DNA of 12,731 bases from B18-G4 sp003648575 (GTDB lineage: Bacteria > Bacteroidota > Bacteroidia > Bacteroidales > B18-G4). Positions 1 to 7,697 of this stretch are shown here, one piece after another. Below the pieces are notes generated by a model. It was given only the letters and a program-made list of their open reading frames with translations. It had not been told where the DNA came from and did not search any database. The stretch's first letter is position 1. Every line of letters begins with the position of its first letter. The position numbers were made by a program, and so were the translations under genes. The DNA lies in NCBI GenBank assembly GCA_029942245.1, contig JAOZTN010000087.1:1-12731 (forward strand), read 5' to 3'.

Positions 1-33
1 CTCCTTCGAGATGACACCGCTCCATTTTCTTAC

Positions 34-61
34 CAGAAATCAGTAGCCAGTAACCAACTTT
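34..61. repeat. Degenerate heptamer array, 4 units (leader of T9SS protein gene)
   Basis: Four consecutive 7-base units start at 34, 41, 48 and 55: CAGAAAT, CAGTAGC, CAGTAAC and CAACTTT. The first three begin CAG and the fourth CAA. Units two and three differ by one transition. The 9-mer AGAAATCAG at 35-43 recurs at 3752-3760 inside another heptamer array, which supports a shared origin. On the opposite strand the units read GTTACTG and GCTACTG, one base away from the GGTACTG seen at 9700-9706. The array is short, so on its own it would be weak; its weight comes from the other arrays in the window. Confidence 0.5.
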
Positions 62-68
62 TTATCCT

Positions 69-76
69 TAACTTTG
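69..76 (+). promoter_or_regulatory. Candidate Bacteroidetes -7 promoter element for the T9SS protein gene
   Basis: TAACTTTG is an exact match to the TAnnTTTG -7 consensus of Bacteroidetes primary-sigma promoters. It lies 17 bp upstream of the ATG at 94, so a start site near 81-84 would give a leader of roughly 10-13 nt. No clear TTTG -33 box is present at the expected distance; that stretch is occupied by the heptamer array at 34-61. The call rests on one motif plus position. Confidence 0.45.
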
Positions 77-93
77 TCTAACAAGTATAAATC

Positions 94-2373
94 ATGAAAT
101 TGACATCCCAAATAAGGCTTTTACTGGCTATTTTTATTCTGATCAGCCAGGTGCTTCCTGCTCAAAATAGCAGGCAATCATTCTCAATCAAAGGGCTACA
201 AGGAGAAAATTACCTCTACCCCTTTGCCGGTGGCATGAACGCATGCCAGTTTGGGGAAGTCGATATAGACAGGGATGGCATCATGGACCTGCTGGTTTTC
301 GACCGTCATGGGAACAGGCTCATGCCATTCCTCAATGGCGGTGTTGAAAACCAGATTGATTATTCCTACGCCCCGCAATATATTTCCGAATTCCCGGAAA
401 TCTTTCACTGGATCATCTTCATCGACTACAATATGGATGGGAAAAAGGACATCTTCACTTATAACCCTCAGATACCGGGGATACTGGTGTACAAGAATAC
501 CTCTACCAGCGAACTACGTTTTGAACTGGTCATCACGCCCTACCTCACCTCATGGTATGGAAGTGGTTATGTAAACATACTGGTAACCTATGCCGATTAT
601 CCGGGCATCAGCGACCTGGATGGAGATGGTGATTTAGACATACTTACCTTCTGGGCCCTGGGATCTTTCGTGGAGATGCACAAAAATCTCTCCATGGAAA
701 CATACGGGCATGCCGATTCCCTCATCTATGAACGTACCACCTGGTGCTGGGGTGAGTTTGCAGAAAGTGAGGAATCCAACGACCTCTTCCTCGACACCTG
801 CTTTGGCAGTAAGTACCTATTCCCTGAAGACCTTGCCGGCAGGGACAGGCATACGGGCTCTACCCTGCTGCTCACCGACCTGAACAACGATAACACCAAA
901 GAACTTTTGCTGGGTGACGTGGATTACCCGCAACTGATTAACATGCTGAATGATGGCAGTCCGGAAAATGCTCACATTGCTTCTTATAATCATGCCTTTC
1001 CCAATGAAAACGATCCTTCCTGGATCTATTCGATGCCGGCAGCAGCGCTTATCGATGTGAATAATGATGGAATGAAAGACCTCCTGGTCTCCCCTTTCGA
1101 CCCCAATCCTTTCGTAGTGCAGAACCATCGAAGCGTATGGCTTTACCTGAATGAGGGGAACAATGAATATCCCGACTGGCAGCTCAACACCAGAGGATTT
1201 TTACAAGAAGATATGATCGACATGGGCTCGGGCGCCTATCCGGTTTTTGCTGACATTAACCTCGATGGTTTGCAGGACCTGATCATTGGAAACTATGGCT
1301 TCTACAAGGATTCCTGGTATGACGCCTCCATGGCCCTGCATTCGGATTACGCCGGGCGGATGGCTATATTTATGAATGTAGGAACAGAAACTAATCCGGT
1401 ATTTGATTATGTGACAGACAACTTTGGCCATATCAATGAAATGAATATTGTGGGTCCTTATCCTGCCTTTGGCGACATCGACTCCGACGATGATGCCGAT
1501 ATGATCGTTGGCCGGGACGACGGAACCCTGATGTTTTACAGAAACTGCTCCTGCCTTGGAAACCCGGAAGACTTCGACCTGGAAGAGGAAAACTATATGG
1601 GCATCGATGTGGGCGACTTCAGCACACCTTTCATCTTCGATATGGATGAGGATGGCCTGCTCGATCTTATCGTTGGTGAGCGGAAAGGGAACCTCAACTA
1701 CTACAAAAATACCGGTGACAAGTATGAGCCAGTCTTCACCCTGGTGACCGACAGCCTCGGAAAAGTGGATGTGACGGATTACAACCTCTCATGGGATGGA
1801 TACAGCAGCCCGTACATTTTCAGGGCCTCGGATGGAAAGATGCGACTGATCAGCGGTTCAGAACAGGGAATCATATATTACTACACCGATATAGAGGGAA
1901 ACCTCCTGGGTGAATTTACATCCTCTGATGAACTTTGGAAAGAGGTCGACAGCCTGGAATTTGAGATCAATAAGGGCTATCGGACCTCTGCTGCCATTGC
2001 ACAACTCAATGATGACGATTACCTGGAGCTGATGACTGGCAATTTCTCAGGCGGACTCAGGCTTTTTGGCACTCTCGACAATCCTGAAGTAACTATGGAA
2101 ATTCCGGAAATTATCTCTGAACGACAGCCGGAACTCAAAGTATATCCAAACCCTGCTGCAACCATCATTCACTTGGAAACACCAGGATTCGATGGTTCTG
2201 AGAATATGACGGCCAGGATCTACGACATGCTTGGGAACGTAATCATTGAGAAAAGCTTCAGTGGTGCCGCTCTTGCTATTGATGTTGGGAATCTGCCGGA
2301 AGGAATCTATTTGTGCAGCCTCAGGGGCGAAACCTTTGGGCCGGTTTCTGCCAGAGTGATCATCAGCCGTTAG
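94..2373 (+). CDS. T9SS-secreted FG-GAP/VCBS repeat protein
   Basis: The 759-residue protein is predicted to be exported and then secreted or surface-attached by the Type IX system. Residues 1-23 form a signal peptide: a basic start, a hydrophobic core and a cleavage site after LPA. At least nine Asp-rich loops of the DxDxDGxxD kind, typical of calcium-binding FG-GAP/VCBS beta-propeller blades, start near residues 57, 111, 174, 262, 321, 387, 461, 516 and 638. Several are followed by the family's hydrophobic-G(N/D/E) strand (for example LLLGD, LIIGN, LIVGE). Residues 680-759 match a T9SS type A C-terminal sorting domain, opening with KVYPNP and containing YDMLGN and LPEGIY. The ATG at 94 fits the signal peptide and the upstream promoter motif. 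No enzymatic domain is visible, so binding or adhesion is possible but unproven. Its 3' end overlaps the convergent protease gene by 11 bp. Confidence 0.9.
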   Translation: MKLTSQIRLLLAIFILISQVLPAQNSRQSFSIKGLQGENYLYPFAGGMNACQFGEVDIDRDGIMDLLVFDRHGNRLMPFLNGGVENQIDYSYAPQYISEFPEIFHWIIFIDYNMDGKKDIFTYNPQIPGILVYKNTSTSELRFELVITPYLTSWYGSGYVNILVTYADYPGISDLDGDGDLDILTFWALGSFVEMHKNLSMETYGHADSLIYERTTWCWGEFAESEESNDLFLDTCFGSKYLFPEDLAGRDRHTGSTLLLTDLNNDNTKELLLGDVDYPQLINMLNDGSPENAHIASYNHAFPNENDPSWIYSMPAAALIDVNNDGMKDLLVSPFDPNPFVVQNHRSVWLYLNEGNNEYPDWQLNTRGFLQEDMIDMGSGAYPVFADINLDGLQDLIIGNYGFYKDSWYDASMALHSDYAGRMAIFMNVGTETNPVFDYVTDNFGHINEMNIVGPYPAFGDIDSDDDADMIVGRDDGTLMFYRNCSCLGNPEDFDLEEENYMGIDVGDFSTPFIFDMDEDGLLDLIVGERKGNLNYYKNTGDKYEPVFTLVTDSLGKVDVTDYNLSWDGYSSPYIFRASDGKMRLISGSEQGIIYYYTDIEGNLLGEFTSSDELWKEVDSLEFEINKGYRTSAAIAQLNDDDYLELMTGNFSGGLRLFGTLDNPEVTMEIPEIISERQPELKVYPNPAATIIHLETPGFDGSENMTARIYDMLGNVIIEKSFSGAALAIDVGNLPEGIYLCSLRGETFGPVSARVIISR

Positions 2374-2827
2374 GCTTCTTCACGCTTAGCCTTTTCCTGC
2401 GCTTATTGATGCGTAACATCCCTTTCCCATAATCGATCACAGCGCCGTATTTCATCAGGATGTCGCTACCAATCACACCATCGATGGGTTCCAGTCCAAG
2501 TTCTTCGTAAGAATGATTCACATGGCTCATATCGAGAACAACGGCCGGGTATTTCCTCACCGTCAACTCCCCTATCATCAGTTCATCCAGGTAAAGAGCC
2601 TGGCTTTGCATATCTCTTGTACCCAGGCCGGTGGATTTCTGTTCATTCTCTTCGAGTTCCGGAGAATCATGAAAGAAACGATCGATCCTTTCCTTATCGA
2701 AGACCGAACGCGATGCCCCCGTATCTACCAGCATACGAGCTTGCACACCATTCACCATCACCGGGATCATCAGGTGAAAACCGTCTTCTTCAATAGCAGT
2801 AAGTTCCAATGGAATATACGAAGGCAT
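2363..2827 (-). CDS. Retropepsin-like aspartyl protease family protein
   Basis: This 154-residue protein belongs to the single-domain retropepsin-like aspartyl protease group. The catalytic motif is LVDTGAS at residues 33-39, with Asp35 as predicted nucleophile; such enzymes normally act as dimers, each chain giving one Asp. A second family hallmark, GVIGSDILMKYGAVIDY, lies at residues 117-133, followed by the short final strand MLRI. There is no signal peptide or membrane segment, so the protein is probably cytoplasmic, unlike many longer relatives that carry a leader and PDZ domain. The C-terminus is strongly basic (KRRKRLSVKK). The substrate cannot be told from sequence. The minus strand upstream has a TTTG (2864-2867) 21 bp before TAATTTG (2836-2842), an imperfect promoter-like arrangement that would give an almost leaderless message. 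The gene converges on the T9SS protein gene and overlaps it by 11 bp. Confidence 0.85.
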   Translation of the reverse strand: MPSYIPLELTAIEEDGFHLMIPVMVNGVQARMLVDTGASRSVFDKERIDRFFHDSPELEENEQKSTGLGTRDMQSQALYLDELMIGELTVRKYPAVVLDMSHVNHSYEELGLEPIDGVIGSDILMKYGAVIDYGKGMLRINKRRKRLSVKKPNG

Positions 2828-2894
2828 AGATTTTACAAATTACAATATTCAATATACGGTATACAAATTTTGAACTCCCCAATCCAAAATAACT

Positions 2895-2922
2895 CAACAC
2901 CCAACACTCAACACTCAACACC
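2895..2922. repeat. Heptamer array, 4 units of CAACACY
   Basis: Four exact tandem units start at 2895, 2902, 2909 and 2916, alternating only between CAACACC and CAACACT. All differences are C/T transitions at the last base. Upstream, weaker period-7 units (GAACTCC at 2872, CCAATCC at 2879) suggest a decayed extension, broken by a 2-base shift. The array fills part of the 113-bp spacer between the LOG gene stop (2941) and the protease gene start (2827). The G-rich strand is the minus strand, which is the transcribed sense here. No hairpin or terminator is evident. Confidence 0.8.
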
Positions 2923-2940
2923 ATGAATGCAAAGCACGAG

Positions 2941-3651
2941 TTAAAAGTTTGGTTTTAACGAATATTCCTTATAAAAATCTTCTATGATACTGACAGCTTC
3001 TTCTGCTGTATCAACCAGGTGGAAGATATTGAGTTCCTCAGGGCTGATGTTGCCTTCGGCAAGCAGTCGGTCCTTGATCCAGTCAATCAAACCACCCCAA
3101 TATTCTTTGTCGACCAATATGATGGGGAAGCGTACCAGTTTATCTGTCTGCACCAGTGTCAGCGCTTCAAACAGTTCGTCGAGGGTTCCAAAACCACCTG
3201 GCAATACCACATAGCCCTGGGCATACTTCATAAAGATCACTTTGCGCACGAAGAAGAAGTCAAATTCGATCAGGTTTTCAGGATCGATAAAGGGGTTGGC
3301 CTTTTGTTCAAAAGGAAGTTTGATATTCAGACCCACTGATTTGCCACCGGCAAAATGAGCACCTTTATTAGCCGCTTCCATAATACCCGGGCCACCACCG
3401 GTGATAATCCCATAGCCTTGTTTAGTAAGAAGGTATGACACCTCCTCGGCAATCTTATAGTGCACATCGGAGGGCTTGGTTCTCGCCGATCCAAAAACCG
3501 ACACACAGGGACCGATCCTCGCCAGTCGTTCAAAGCTCTGAACAAACTCAGCCATGATCTTAAAGATTTGCCATGAATCATAGGTCTTGATCTCATTCCA
3601 GTCCCTGGCCTTAATGGCTTTTCTGATCTTATCTTCTTCTGATTTTTTCAT
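2941..3651 (-). CDS. LOG-family protein (nucleotide 5'-monophosphate phosphoribohydrolase type, TIGR00730)
   Basis: The 236-residue protein belongs to the LOG / lysine decarboxylase-like Rossmann family. Characterised members hydrolyse the N-glycosidic bond of nucleoside 5'-monophosphates, either cytokinin ribotides or ordinary AMP/GMP. The signature PGGFGTLDE is at residues 151-159, the nucleotide-binding GGGPGIMEAANKGA stretch at 85-98, and the conserved Arg-Lys pair at 136-137 (FFVRKVIF). Residues 1-45 form a charged N-terminal helical extension before the core strand CVSVFGSAR. The name 'lysine decarboxylase' often given to such proteins is a misannotation. Sequence alone does not separate cytokinin activation from housekeeping nucleotide salvage; no partner gene for cytokinin synthesis is nearby, so salvage is the safer inference. 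I find no convincing promoter motif in the 72 bp directly upstream. Confidence 0.9.
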   Translation of the reverse strand: MKKSEEDKIRKAIKARDWNEIKTYDSWQIFKIMAEFVQSFERLARIGPCVSVFGSARTKPSDVHYKIAEEVSYLLTKQGYGIITGGGPGIMEAANKGAHFAGGKSVGLNIKLPFEQKANPFIDPENLIEFDFFFVRKVIFMKYAQGYVVLPGGFGTLDELFEALTLVQTDKLVRFPIILVDKEYWGGLIDWIKDRLLAEGNISPEELNIFHLVDTAEEAVSIIEDFYKEYSLKPNF

Positions 3652-3723
3652 GATGTCTGTTTCGATGAGTTTGTAACATTTATCAACGTAATCTACATTG
3701 GAGCGTTATCTGTATTTATTGCC

Positions 3724-3765
3724 AGGTGCGGGGTACGGGGCACGAGATGCGAGAAATCAGAAATT
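3724..3765. repeat. Degenerate heptamer array, 6 units, G-rich strand plus
   Basis: Six consecutive 7-base units start at 3724, 3731, 3738, 3745, 3752 and 3759. The first four are AGGTGCG, GGGTACG, GGGCACG and AGATGCG, and differ from one another only by transitions. The last two, AGAAATC and AGAAATT, are A-rich and match the array at 34-61. The first two units parallel those at 9692-9705 (GGGTGCA, GGGTACT). The array lies between the LOG gene start and the uvrA stop and faces an oppositely oriented array at 3785-3819, across about 19 bp of AT-rich DNA. Confidence 0.75.
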
Positions 3766-3784
3766 ATTAATTTGTTAACTTTCC

Positions 3785-3819
3785 ACCAACCCAACACTCA
3801 AAACTCAACCCCCAACACT
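3785..3819. repeat. Heptamer array, 5 units of CAACNCY type, running into the uvrA stop codon
   Basis: Period-7 units start at 3785, 3792, 3799, 3806 and 3813. The core ones are CAACACT, CAAAACT, CAACCCC and CAACACT. The unit is the same CAACACY seen at 2895-2922. The final unit ends at 3819, so its last two bases lie within the uvrA stop codon (minus-strand TAG, 3820 to 3818). The G-rich strand is minus, opposite to the adjacent 3724-3765 array, so the two form an inverted pair within one 166-bp spacer. Confidence 0.75.
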
Positions 3820-6661
3820 ACTTATTACGAAGTTCTTCCTTTAAATATTTCGCAGTATAACTCTTCTTATTTTCAATGATCTCCTCCGGGCTGCCTTCAC
3901 AAATGATCATGCCTCCACGATCGCCTCCTTCAGGCCCAAGGTCGATGATATGATCAGCAAATTTAATCACATCCATGTTATGTTCGATGATAAGTATGGT
4001 ATTTCCTTTATTTACGAGTTTATTCAGCACATCCAGCAGCACCTTTACATCTTCAAAGTGCAATCCCGTTGTGGGCTCATCCAGGATATAAAGTGTTTTA
4101 CCGGTATCTCTTTTTGACAACTCTGCAGCGAGCTTAACGCGCTGAGCCTCACCACCCGACAATGTTGTTGACTGCTGTCCCAGGGTGATATATCCCAGGC
4201 CGACCTCTTTCAGGGTTCTGATCTTCTGAATGATGGAAGGAATGCTGTCGAAAAATTCCACCGCCTGGTTGATGGTCATATCCAGCACATCGTTGACGGA
4301 TTTGCCTTTATACCTGATCTCGAGTGTCTCCCTGTTATAACGTTTGCCGTTACAGGCTTCACACTGTACATACACATCCGGCAGGAAGTTCATCTCAATC
4401 AGCTTCAAACCCGCTCCCTTGCATGTCTCGCAGCGCCCTCCCTTTACGTTGAAAGAAAAGCGTCCGGGCTTATAGCCACGGATCTTGGCTTCGGGCAATT
4501 GCACAAAAAGTTTTCTGATCTCATCGAAGGCCTTGGTATACGTTACGGGATTAGACCTGGGAGTACGCCCTATGGGTGACTGATCGATCTCTATCACCTT
4601 GTCGATGTACTCCAGTCCGCTGATATCCTTATAAGGCAGGGGCTTTTTGTCGGAGCGATAAAAGAGGTTGCTCAGTATTGGGTACAGCGTTTCATTGATC
4701 AGCGTAGATTTTCCGCTTCCGGAAACCCCTGTCACGCAAGTAAAGGTACCCAATGGAATATCCAGGTCAACATTTTTCAGGTTGTTGCCCTCCGCTCCTC
4801 TGAGCAACATCCTGGCACCATTGCCTTTTCTTCGTTCCTCAGGAACAGGGATCTCTTTTTTTCCCGAAAGGTAGTCACAGGTAATGGTGTCGCAGTCTTT
4901 CATCTCCCCGGGAGAACCCTGACCCACAATTTCTCCGCCATGTAATCCGGCTCCCGGGCCTAGATCCACCACTTCATCTGCAGCAAGGATCATCTCCTTG
5001 TCATGTTCCACTACGATCACCGAGTTTCCAAGGTCGCGCAGATCTTTCAATGCGGTGATCAGCCGCAGGTTATCCCTGTGATGCAGGCCGATGCTGGGTT
5101 CATCCAGGATATAGAGCACATCTACCAGGCGCGAGCCGATCTGCGTGGCCAGCCTGATGCGTTGCGACTCTCCGCCGGAGAGACTACGTGCGGGCCTGTT
5201 CAGGGAAAGATAGTCTAGCCCGACCTCCAGCAGGAAGCCTGTACGGGTCTTTATCTCCCTTAAAATCTCGTGTGCAATGGTCTTTTTCTTTTCATCAAAT
5301 GTATCTTCCACTGCATCGATCCACTCAATAAAGCGGACCAGATCCATATTCGCAAGCTTCGAGATGCTTTTATTATCTATCCTGAAATGCAGGGATTCTT
5401 TCCTTAGCCTGTCACCGTGGCAGTCGGGGCACGGGATGCGGTTCATAAAGCTGCCGGCCCACTTTTGTATGCTCCTTGAGTTGGAATCGGCAAACTGGTT
5501 GCTGATAAAGTTGATGATGCCTTCAAAGTTCAGGGTGTAGGAAGAGGTTACCCCCGCAAATTCTTTTTTGATGATGAAGGTCTCGTTGGAACCATAAAGT
5601 ATGGTTGATATCGCTTCCTCAGGGATCTCACTAATAGGCGTCGCAAGGTTGAAACCAAACTTCTGCCCTATCATCTCAATCTGGTTAAAGATCCAGTTCT
5701 GCTTGTATTCACCAATGGGTGCGATGCCTCCCTTTTTGATGCTAGTAGCCCTGTCGGGGATAATCTTTTTCAGGTTGACCTCCGTTACGGTCCCCAGGCC
5801 ATTGCAATTTGGGCATGCTCCATAAGGTGAATTAAAAGAAAAGGTATTGGGTTCCGGCTCGTCGTATGAAATACCGGAGGTGGGACACATCAACAGTTTG
5901 CTGTAGTGTCGGGCCTCCTCCTCACCCGGTCTCATTACCATGATAGATCCTTTGCCTGTTTTCATGGCTTCCTGCAGGGTACGGCTAAGTCTTTGGAGGT
6001 GTTTATCACCTAAACCTACTTTTACTGTATCAACCAGCAGTTCAATATCGTGTACTTTAAATCGATCGAGCTGCATACCAAACTCCAGGTCACGGATCTC
6101 CCCGTCTACTCTTACCTTCAGATAACCCTGCCGGCGCATCTGCTCGAAATTCTCCCTGTAATGTCCTTTCCTTCCACGTACTACCGGTGACAGGATCATG
6201 ATATTCTCATCCATGTAGTCCTTTTGCAGCAAGCTGACAATCTGCTCTTCGGTATACTTCACCATCTTTTCACCCGTCACGTGTGAATAGGCATCCGCTA
6301 CGCGTGCATACAACAAACGCAGGAAGTCGTACACCTCTGTTACAGTTCCAACCGTAGAACGTGGGTTTTTATTTACCGATTTCTGCTCAATGGCAACAAC
6401 AGGGCTCAGGCCGGTGATCTTGTCAACATCGGGCCTTTCCAGGTTTCCGATAAACTGCCTGGCATAGGCCGAAAATGTTTCCATATAACGGCGTTGTCCT
6501 TCAGCATAGATGGTGTCGAAAGCGAGGGAAGATTTTCCGGAGCCACTGAGGCCGGTAAACACCACCAGCTTGTTGCGGGGGATGCTCAGGTCGACATTTT
6601 TCAGGTTGTGAACCCGTGCGCCCTGAACCTCTAGCTTCTGATTATTTTTCCCGTTTGCCAT
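3818..6661 (-). CDS. uvrA: Excinuclease ABC subunit A
   Basis: UvrA is the damage-sensing ATPase of nucleotide excision repair; it dimerises and loads UvrB onto lesions. At 947 residues it has the usual full length. Two ABC modules are complete: Walker A GLSGSGKSS at 37-45 and GVSGSGKST at 645-653, signature LSGGESQR at 494-501 and LSGGEAQR at 834-841, and Walker B segments ILDEP at 518-522 and 859-863. The C-terminal zinc finger (Cys744, 747, 767, 770) is intact, and a further CPDC pair sits at 411-414. In the first zinc site, Cys259, Cys283 and Cys286 remain, but the position expected for the fourth Cys is Ser262. The ATG at 6661 lies 8 bp after the lytic transglycosylase stop, so co-transcription with that gene and rfbC is likely. 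No LexA-type box is apparent immediately upstream, as expected for an internal operon gene. The stop codon overlaps a heptamer repeat. Confidence 0.98.
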   Translation of the reverse strand: MANGKNNQKLEVQGARVHNLKNVDLSIPRNKLVVFTGLSGSGKSSLAFDTIYAEGQRRYMETFSAYARQFIGNLERPDVDKITGLSPVVAIEQKSVNKNPRSTVGTVTEVYDFLRLLYARVADAYSHVTGEKMVKYTEEQIVSLLQKDYMDENIMILSPVVRGRKGHYRENFEQMRRQGYLKVRVDGEIRDLEFGMQLDRFKVHDIELLVDTVKVGLGDKHLQRLSRTLQEAMKTGKGSIMVMRPGEEEARHYSKLLMCPTSGISYDEPEPNTFSFNSPYGACPNCNGLGTVTEVNLKKIIPDRATSIKKGGIAPIGEYKQNWIFNQIEMIGQKFGFNLATPISEIPEEAISTILYGSNETFIIKKEFAGVTSSYTLNFEGIINFISNQFADSNSRSIQKWAGSFMNRIPCPDCHGDRLRKESLHFRIDNKSISKLANMDLVRFIEWIDAVEDTFDEKKKTIAHEILREIKTRTGFLLEVGLDYLSLNRPARSLSGGESQRIRLATQIGSRLVDVLYILDEPSIGLHHRDNLRLITALKDLRDLGNSVIVVEHDKEMILAADEVVDLGPGAGLHGGEIVGQGSPGEMKDCDTITCDYLSGKKEIPVPEERRKGNGARMLLRGAEGNNLKNVDLDIPLGTFTCVTGVSGSGKSTLINETLYPILSNLFYRSDKKPLPYKDISGLEYIDKVIEIDQSPIGRTPRSNPVTYTKAFDEIRKLFVQLPEAKIRGYKPGRFSFNVKGGRCETCKGAGLKLIEMNFLPDVYVQCEACNGKRYNRETLEIRYKGKSVNDVLDMTINQAVEFFDSIPSIIQKIRTLKEVGLGYITLGQQSTTLSGGEAQRVKLAAELSKRDTGKTLYILDEPTTGLHFEDVKVLLDVLNKLVNKGNTILIIEHNMDVIKFADHIIDLGPEGGDRGGMIICEGSPEEIIENKKSYTAKYLKEELRNK

Positions 6662-6669
6662 CTGCCGAT

Positions 6670-7671
6670 CTATAATTCTTCAAAGTTCAGGGTGTCCCCG
6701 TATATCACCGGATCATCATTCATGCCATCTGTCAGGCCTTCATAATCCAGGTACTCATCCACAGGGATTGCGATTGTGTATGTCTTGCCCCTTTTCACTG
6801 CCAACTTTTTATCGCGCAGCCAGGGATTGAACATTTTCAGCACTTTATATGAGATATCATGCTCTGATGCAAATGCCACGAAGTCTTTAATGTCTTTATC
6901 AATGGTGATCGTTTTTACCGGGATGGGAGGATAGAAGTCCTTTTCACGAAGGAACATGCCGTAGTCAGTAGGATTTTCGAAGATGGTTTTCAGGGCAAGG
7001 ATACGGAATACATATCGGCTTGTTTCATCGCTCAGCAGAAGGTCGTAATAGGACTTCTCGTTTTGCTCCTCCAGGGCTTCACTAATGCGCCTTTTTCCTG
7101 CATTGAAAGCTGCCGCCACCAGGGTCCAGTTATTGAACTTCTGATATGATTCACGGAAATATTTACAGGCAGCTTCTGTGCTCTTTTGAACATGATAGCG
7201 TTCATCCACATCTTTATCAACTTCAAGCCCATAATCTTTTGCGGTCCCTTTAAGAAACTGCCAGAAGCCTGTTGCCCCCGAAGGTGATACAACATTAGAA
7301 AGTCCGCTTTCGATCACGGTCAGGTATTTAAAATCATCCGGGATACCATATTCAGCAAGGATGGGCTCCATCAGCGGGAACCACCTGTGTGCACGCTTAA
7401 ACATCAATACTGTTCTGTTATGCCAGTAGGTATTCACCAGCAACTCCCTGTCGAGGCTTTCATTTACATAAAATACCTTCATGGGCACTTCTTCACCGGC
7501 AAAGTCGATCTGGTCCGGTACGGCTACCGTAAAGATCTTGTAATTCCTACGGAAAGCATCACGGTACTGCTGCTCGCTGATACCATCATCGACCGTAAAA
7601 AAATAAAATAGTCCTGCTGCCGAAAGGCAAAGGACGAATATCAGTCCAAATACAAGTATTCTCTTCAACAT
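6670..7671 (-). CDS. Membrane-anchored lytic transglycosylase (SLT / MltD-like)
   Basis: The 333-residue protein is predicted to cleave peptidoglycan glycan strands non-hydrolytically, in the periplasm. Residues 4-26 are a single hydrophobic segment after a basic start, with no lipobox, so it is an N-terminal anchor or uncleaved signal. The SLT domain spans about residues 100-235: catalytic Glu121 in VIESGLSN, the GATGFWQF motif at 132-139, and AAFNAGKRRI at 187-196. These are the family 1 MltD/Slt hallmarks. Residues 262-303 look like one degenerate LysM-type unit (a helix, then LKMFNPWL, then RGKTYTIAIP), which would give glycan binding; that part is inference. The start at 7671 lies 26 bp downstream of the rfbC stop, and uvrA follows after 8 bp. 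Linkage with cell-envelope gene rfbC is sensible; linkage with uvrA is probably only positional. Confidence 0.92.
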   Translation of the reverse strand: MLKRILVFGLIFVLCLSAAGLFYFFTVDDGISEQQYRDAFRRNYKIFTVAVPDQIDFAGEEVPMKVFYVNESLDRELLVNTYWHNRTVLMFKRAHRWFPLMEPILAEYGIPDDFKYLTVIESGLSNVVSPSGATGFWQFLKGTAKDYGLEVDKDVDERYHVQKSTEAACKYFRESYQKFNNWTLVAAAFNAGKRRISEALEEQNEKSYYDLLLSDETSRYVFRILALKTIFENPTDYGMFLREKDFYPPIPVKTITIDKDIKDFVAFASEHDISYKVLKMFNPWLRDKKLAVKRGKTYTIAIPVDEYLDYEGLTDGMNDDPVIYGDTLNFEEL

Positions 7672-7697
7672 ACTGTCTTATTGAATCTCAAGTTTTG

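Noticed and set aside
2895..2922. CRISPR-like tandem repeat
   Set aside because: Units are contiguous 7-mers with no spacers and no cas genes nearby.
2513..2926. 137-residue plus-strand open frame antisense to the protease gene
   Set aside because: Its C-terminus is translated repeat (NTQHSTP) and the opposite strand encodes a protein with clear protease motifs; no leader or family pattern is seen.
3724..3819. Mobile element such as a MITE or insertion sequence remnant
   Set aside because: Inverted array orientation is suggestive, but there are no matching terminal inverted repeats, target-site duplication or transposase remains; it is better described as two repeat arrays.
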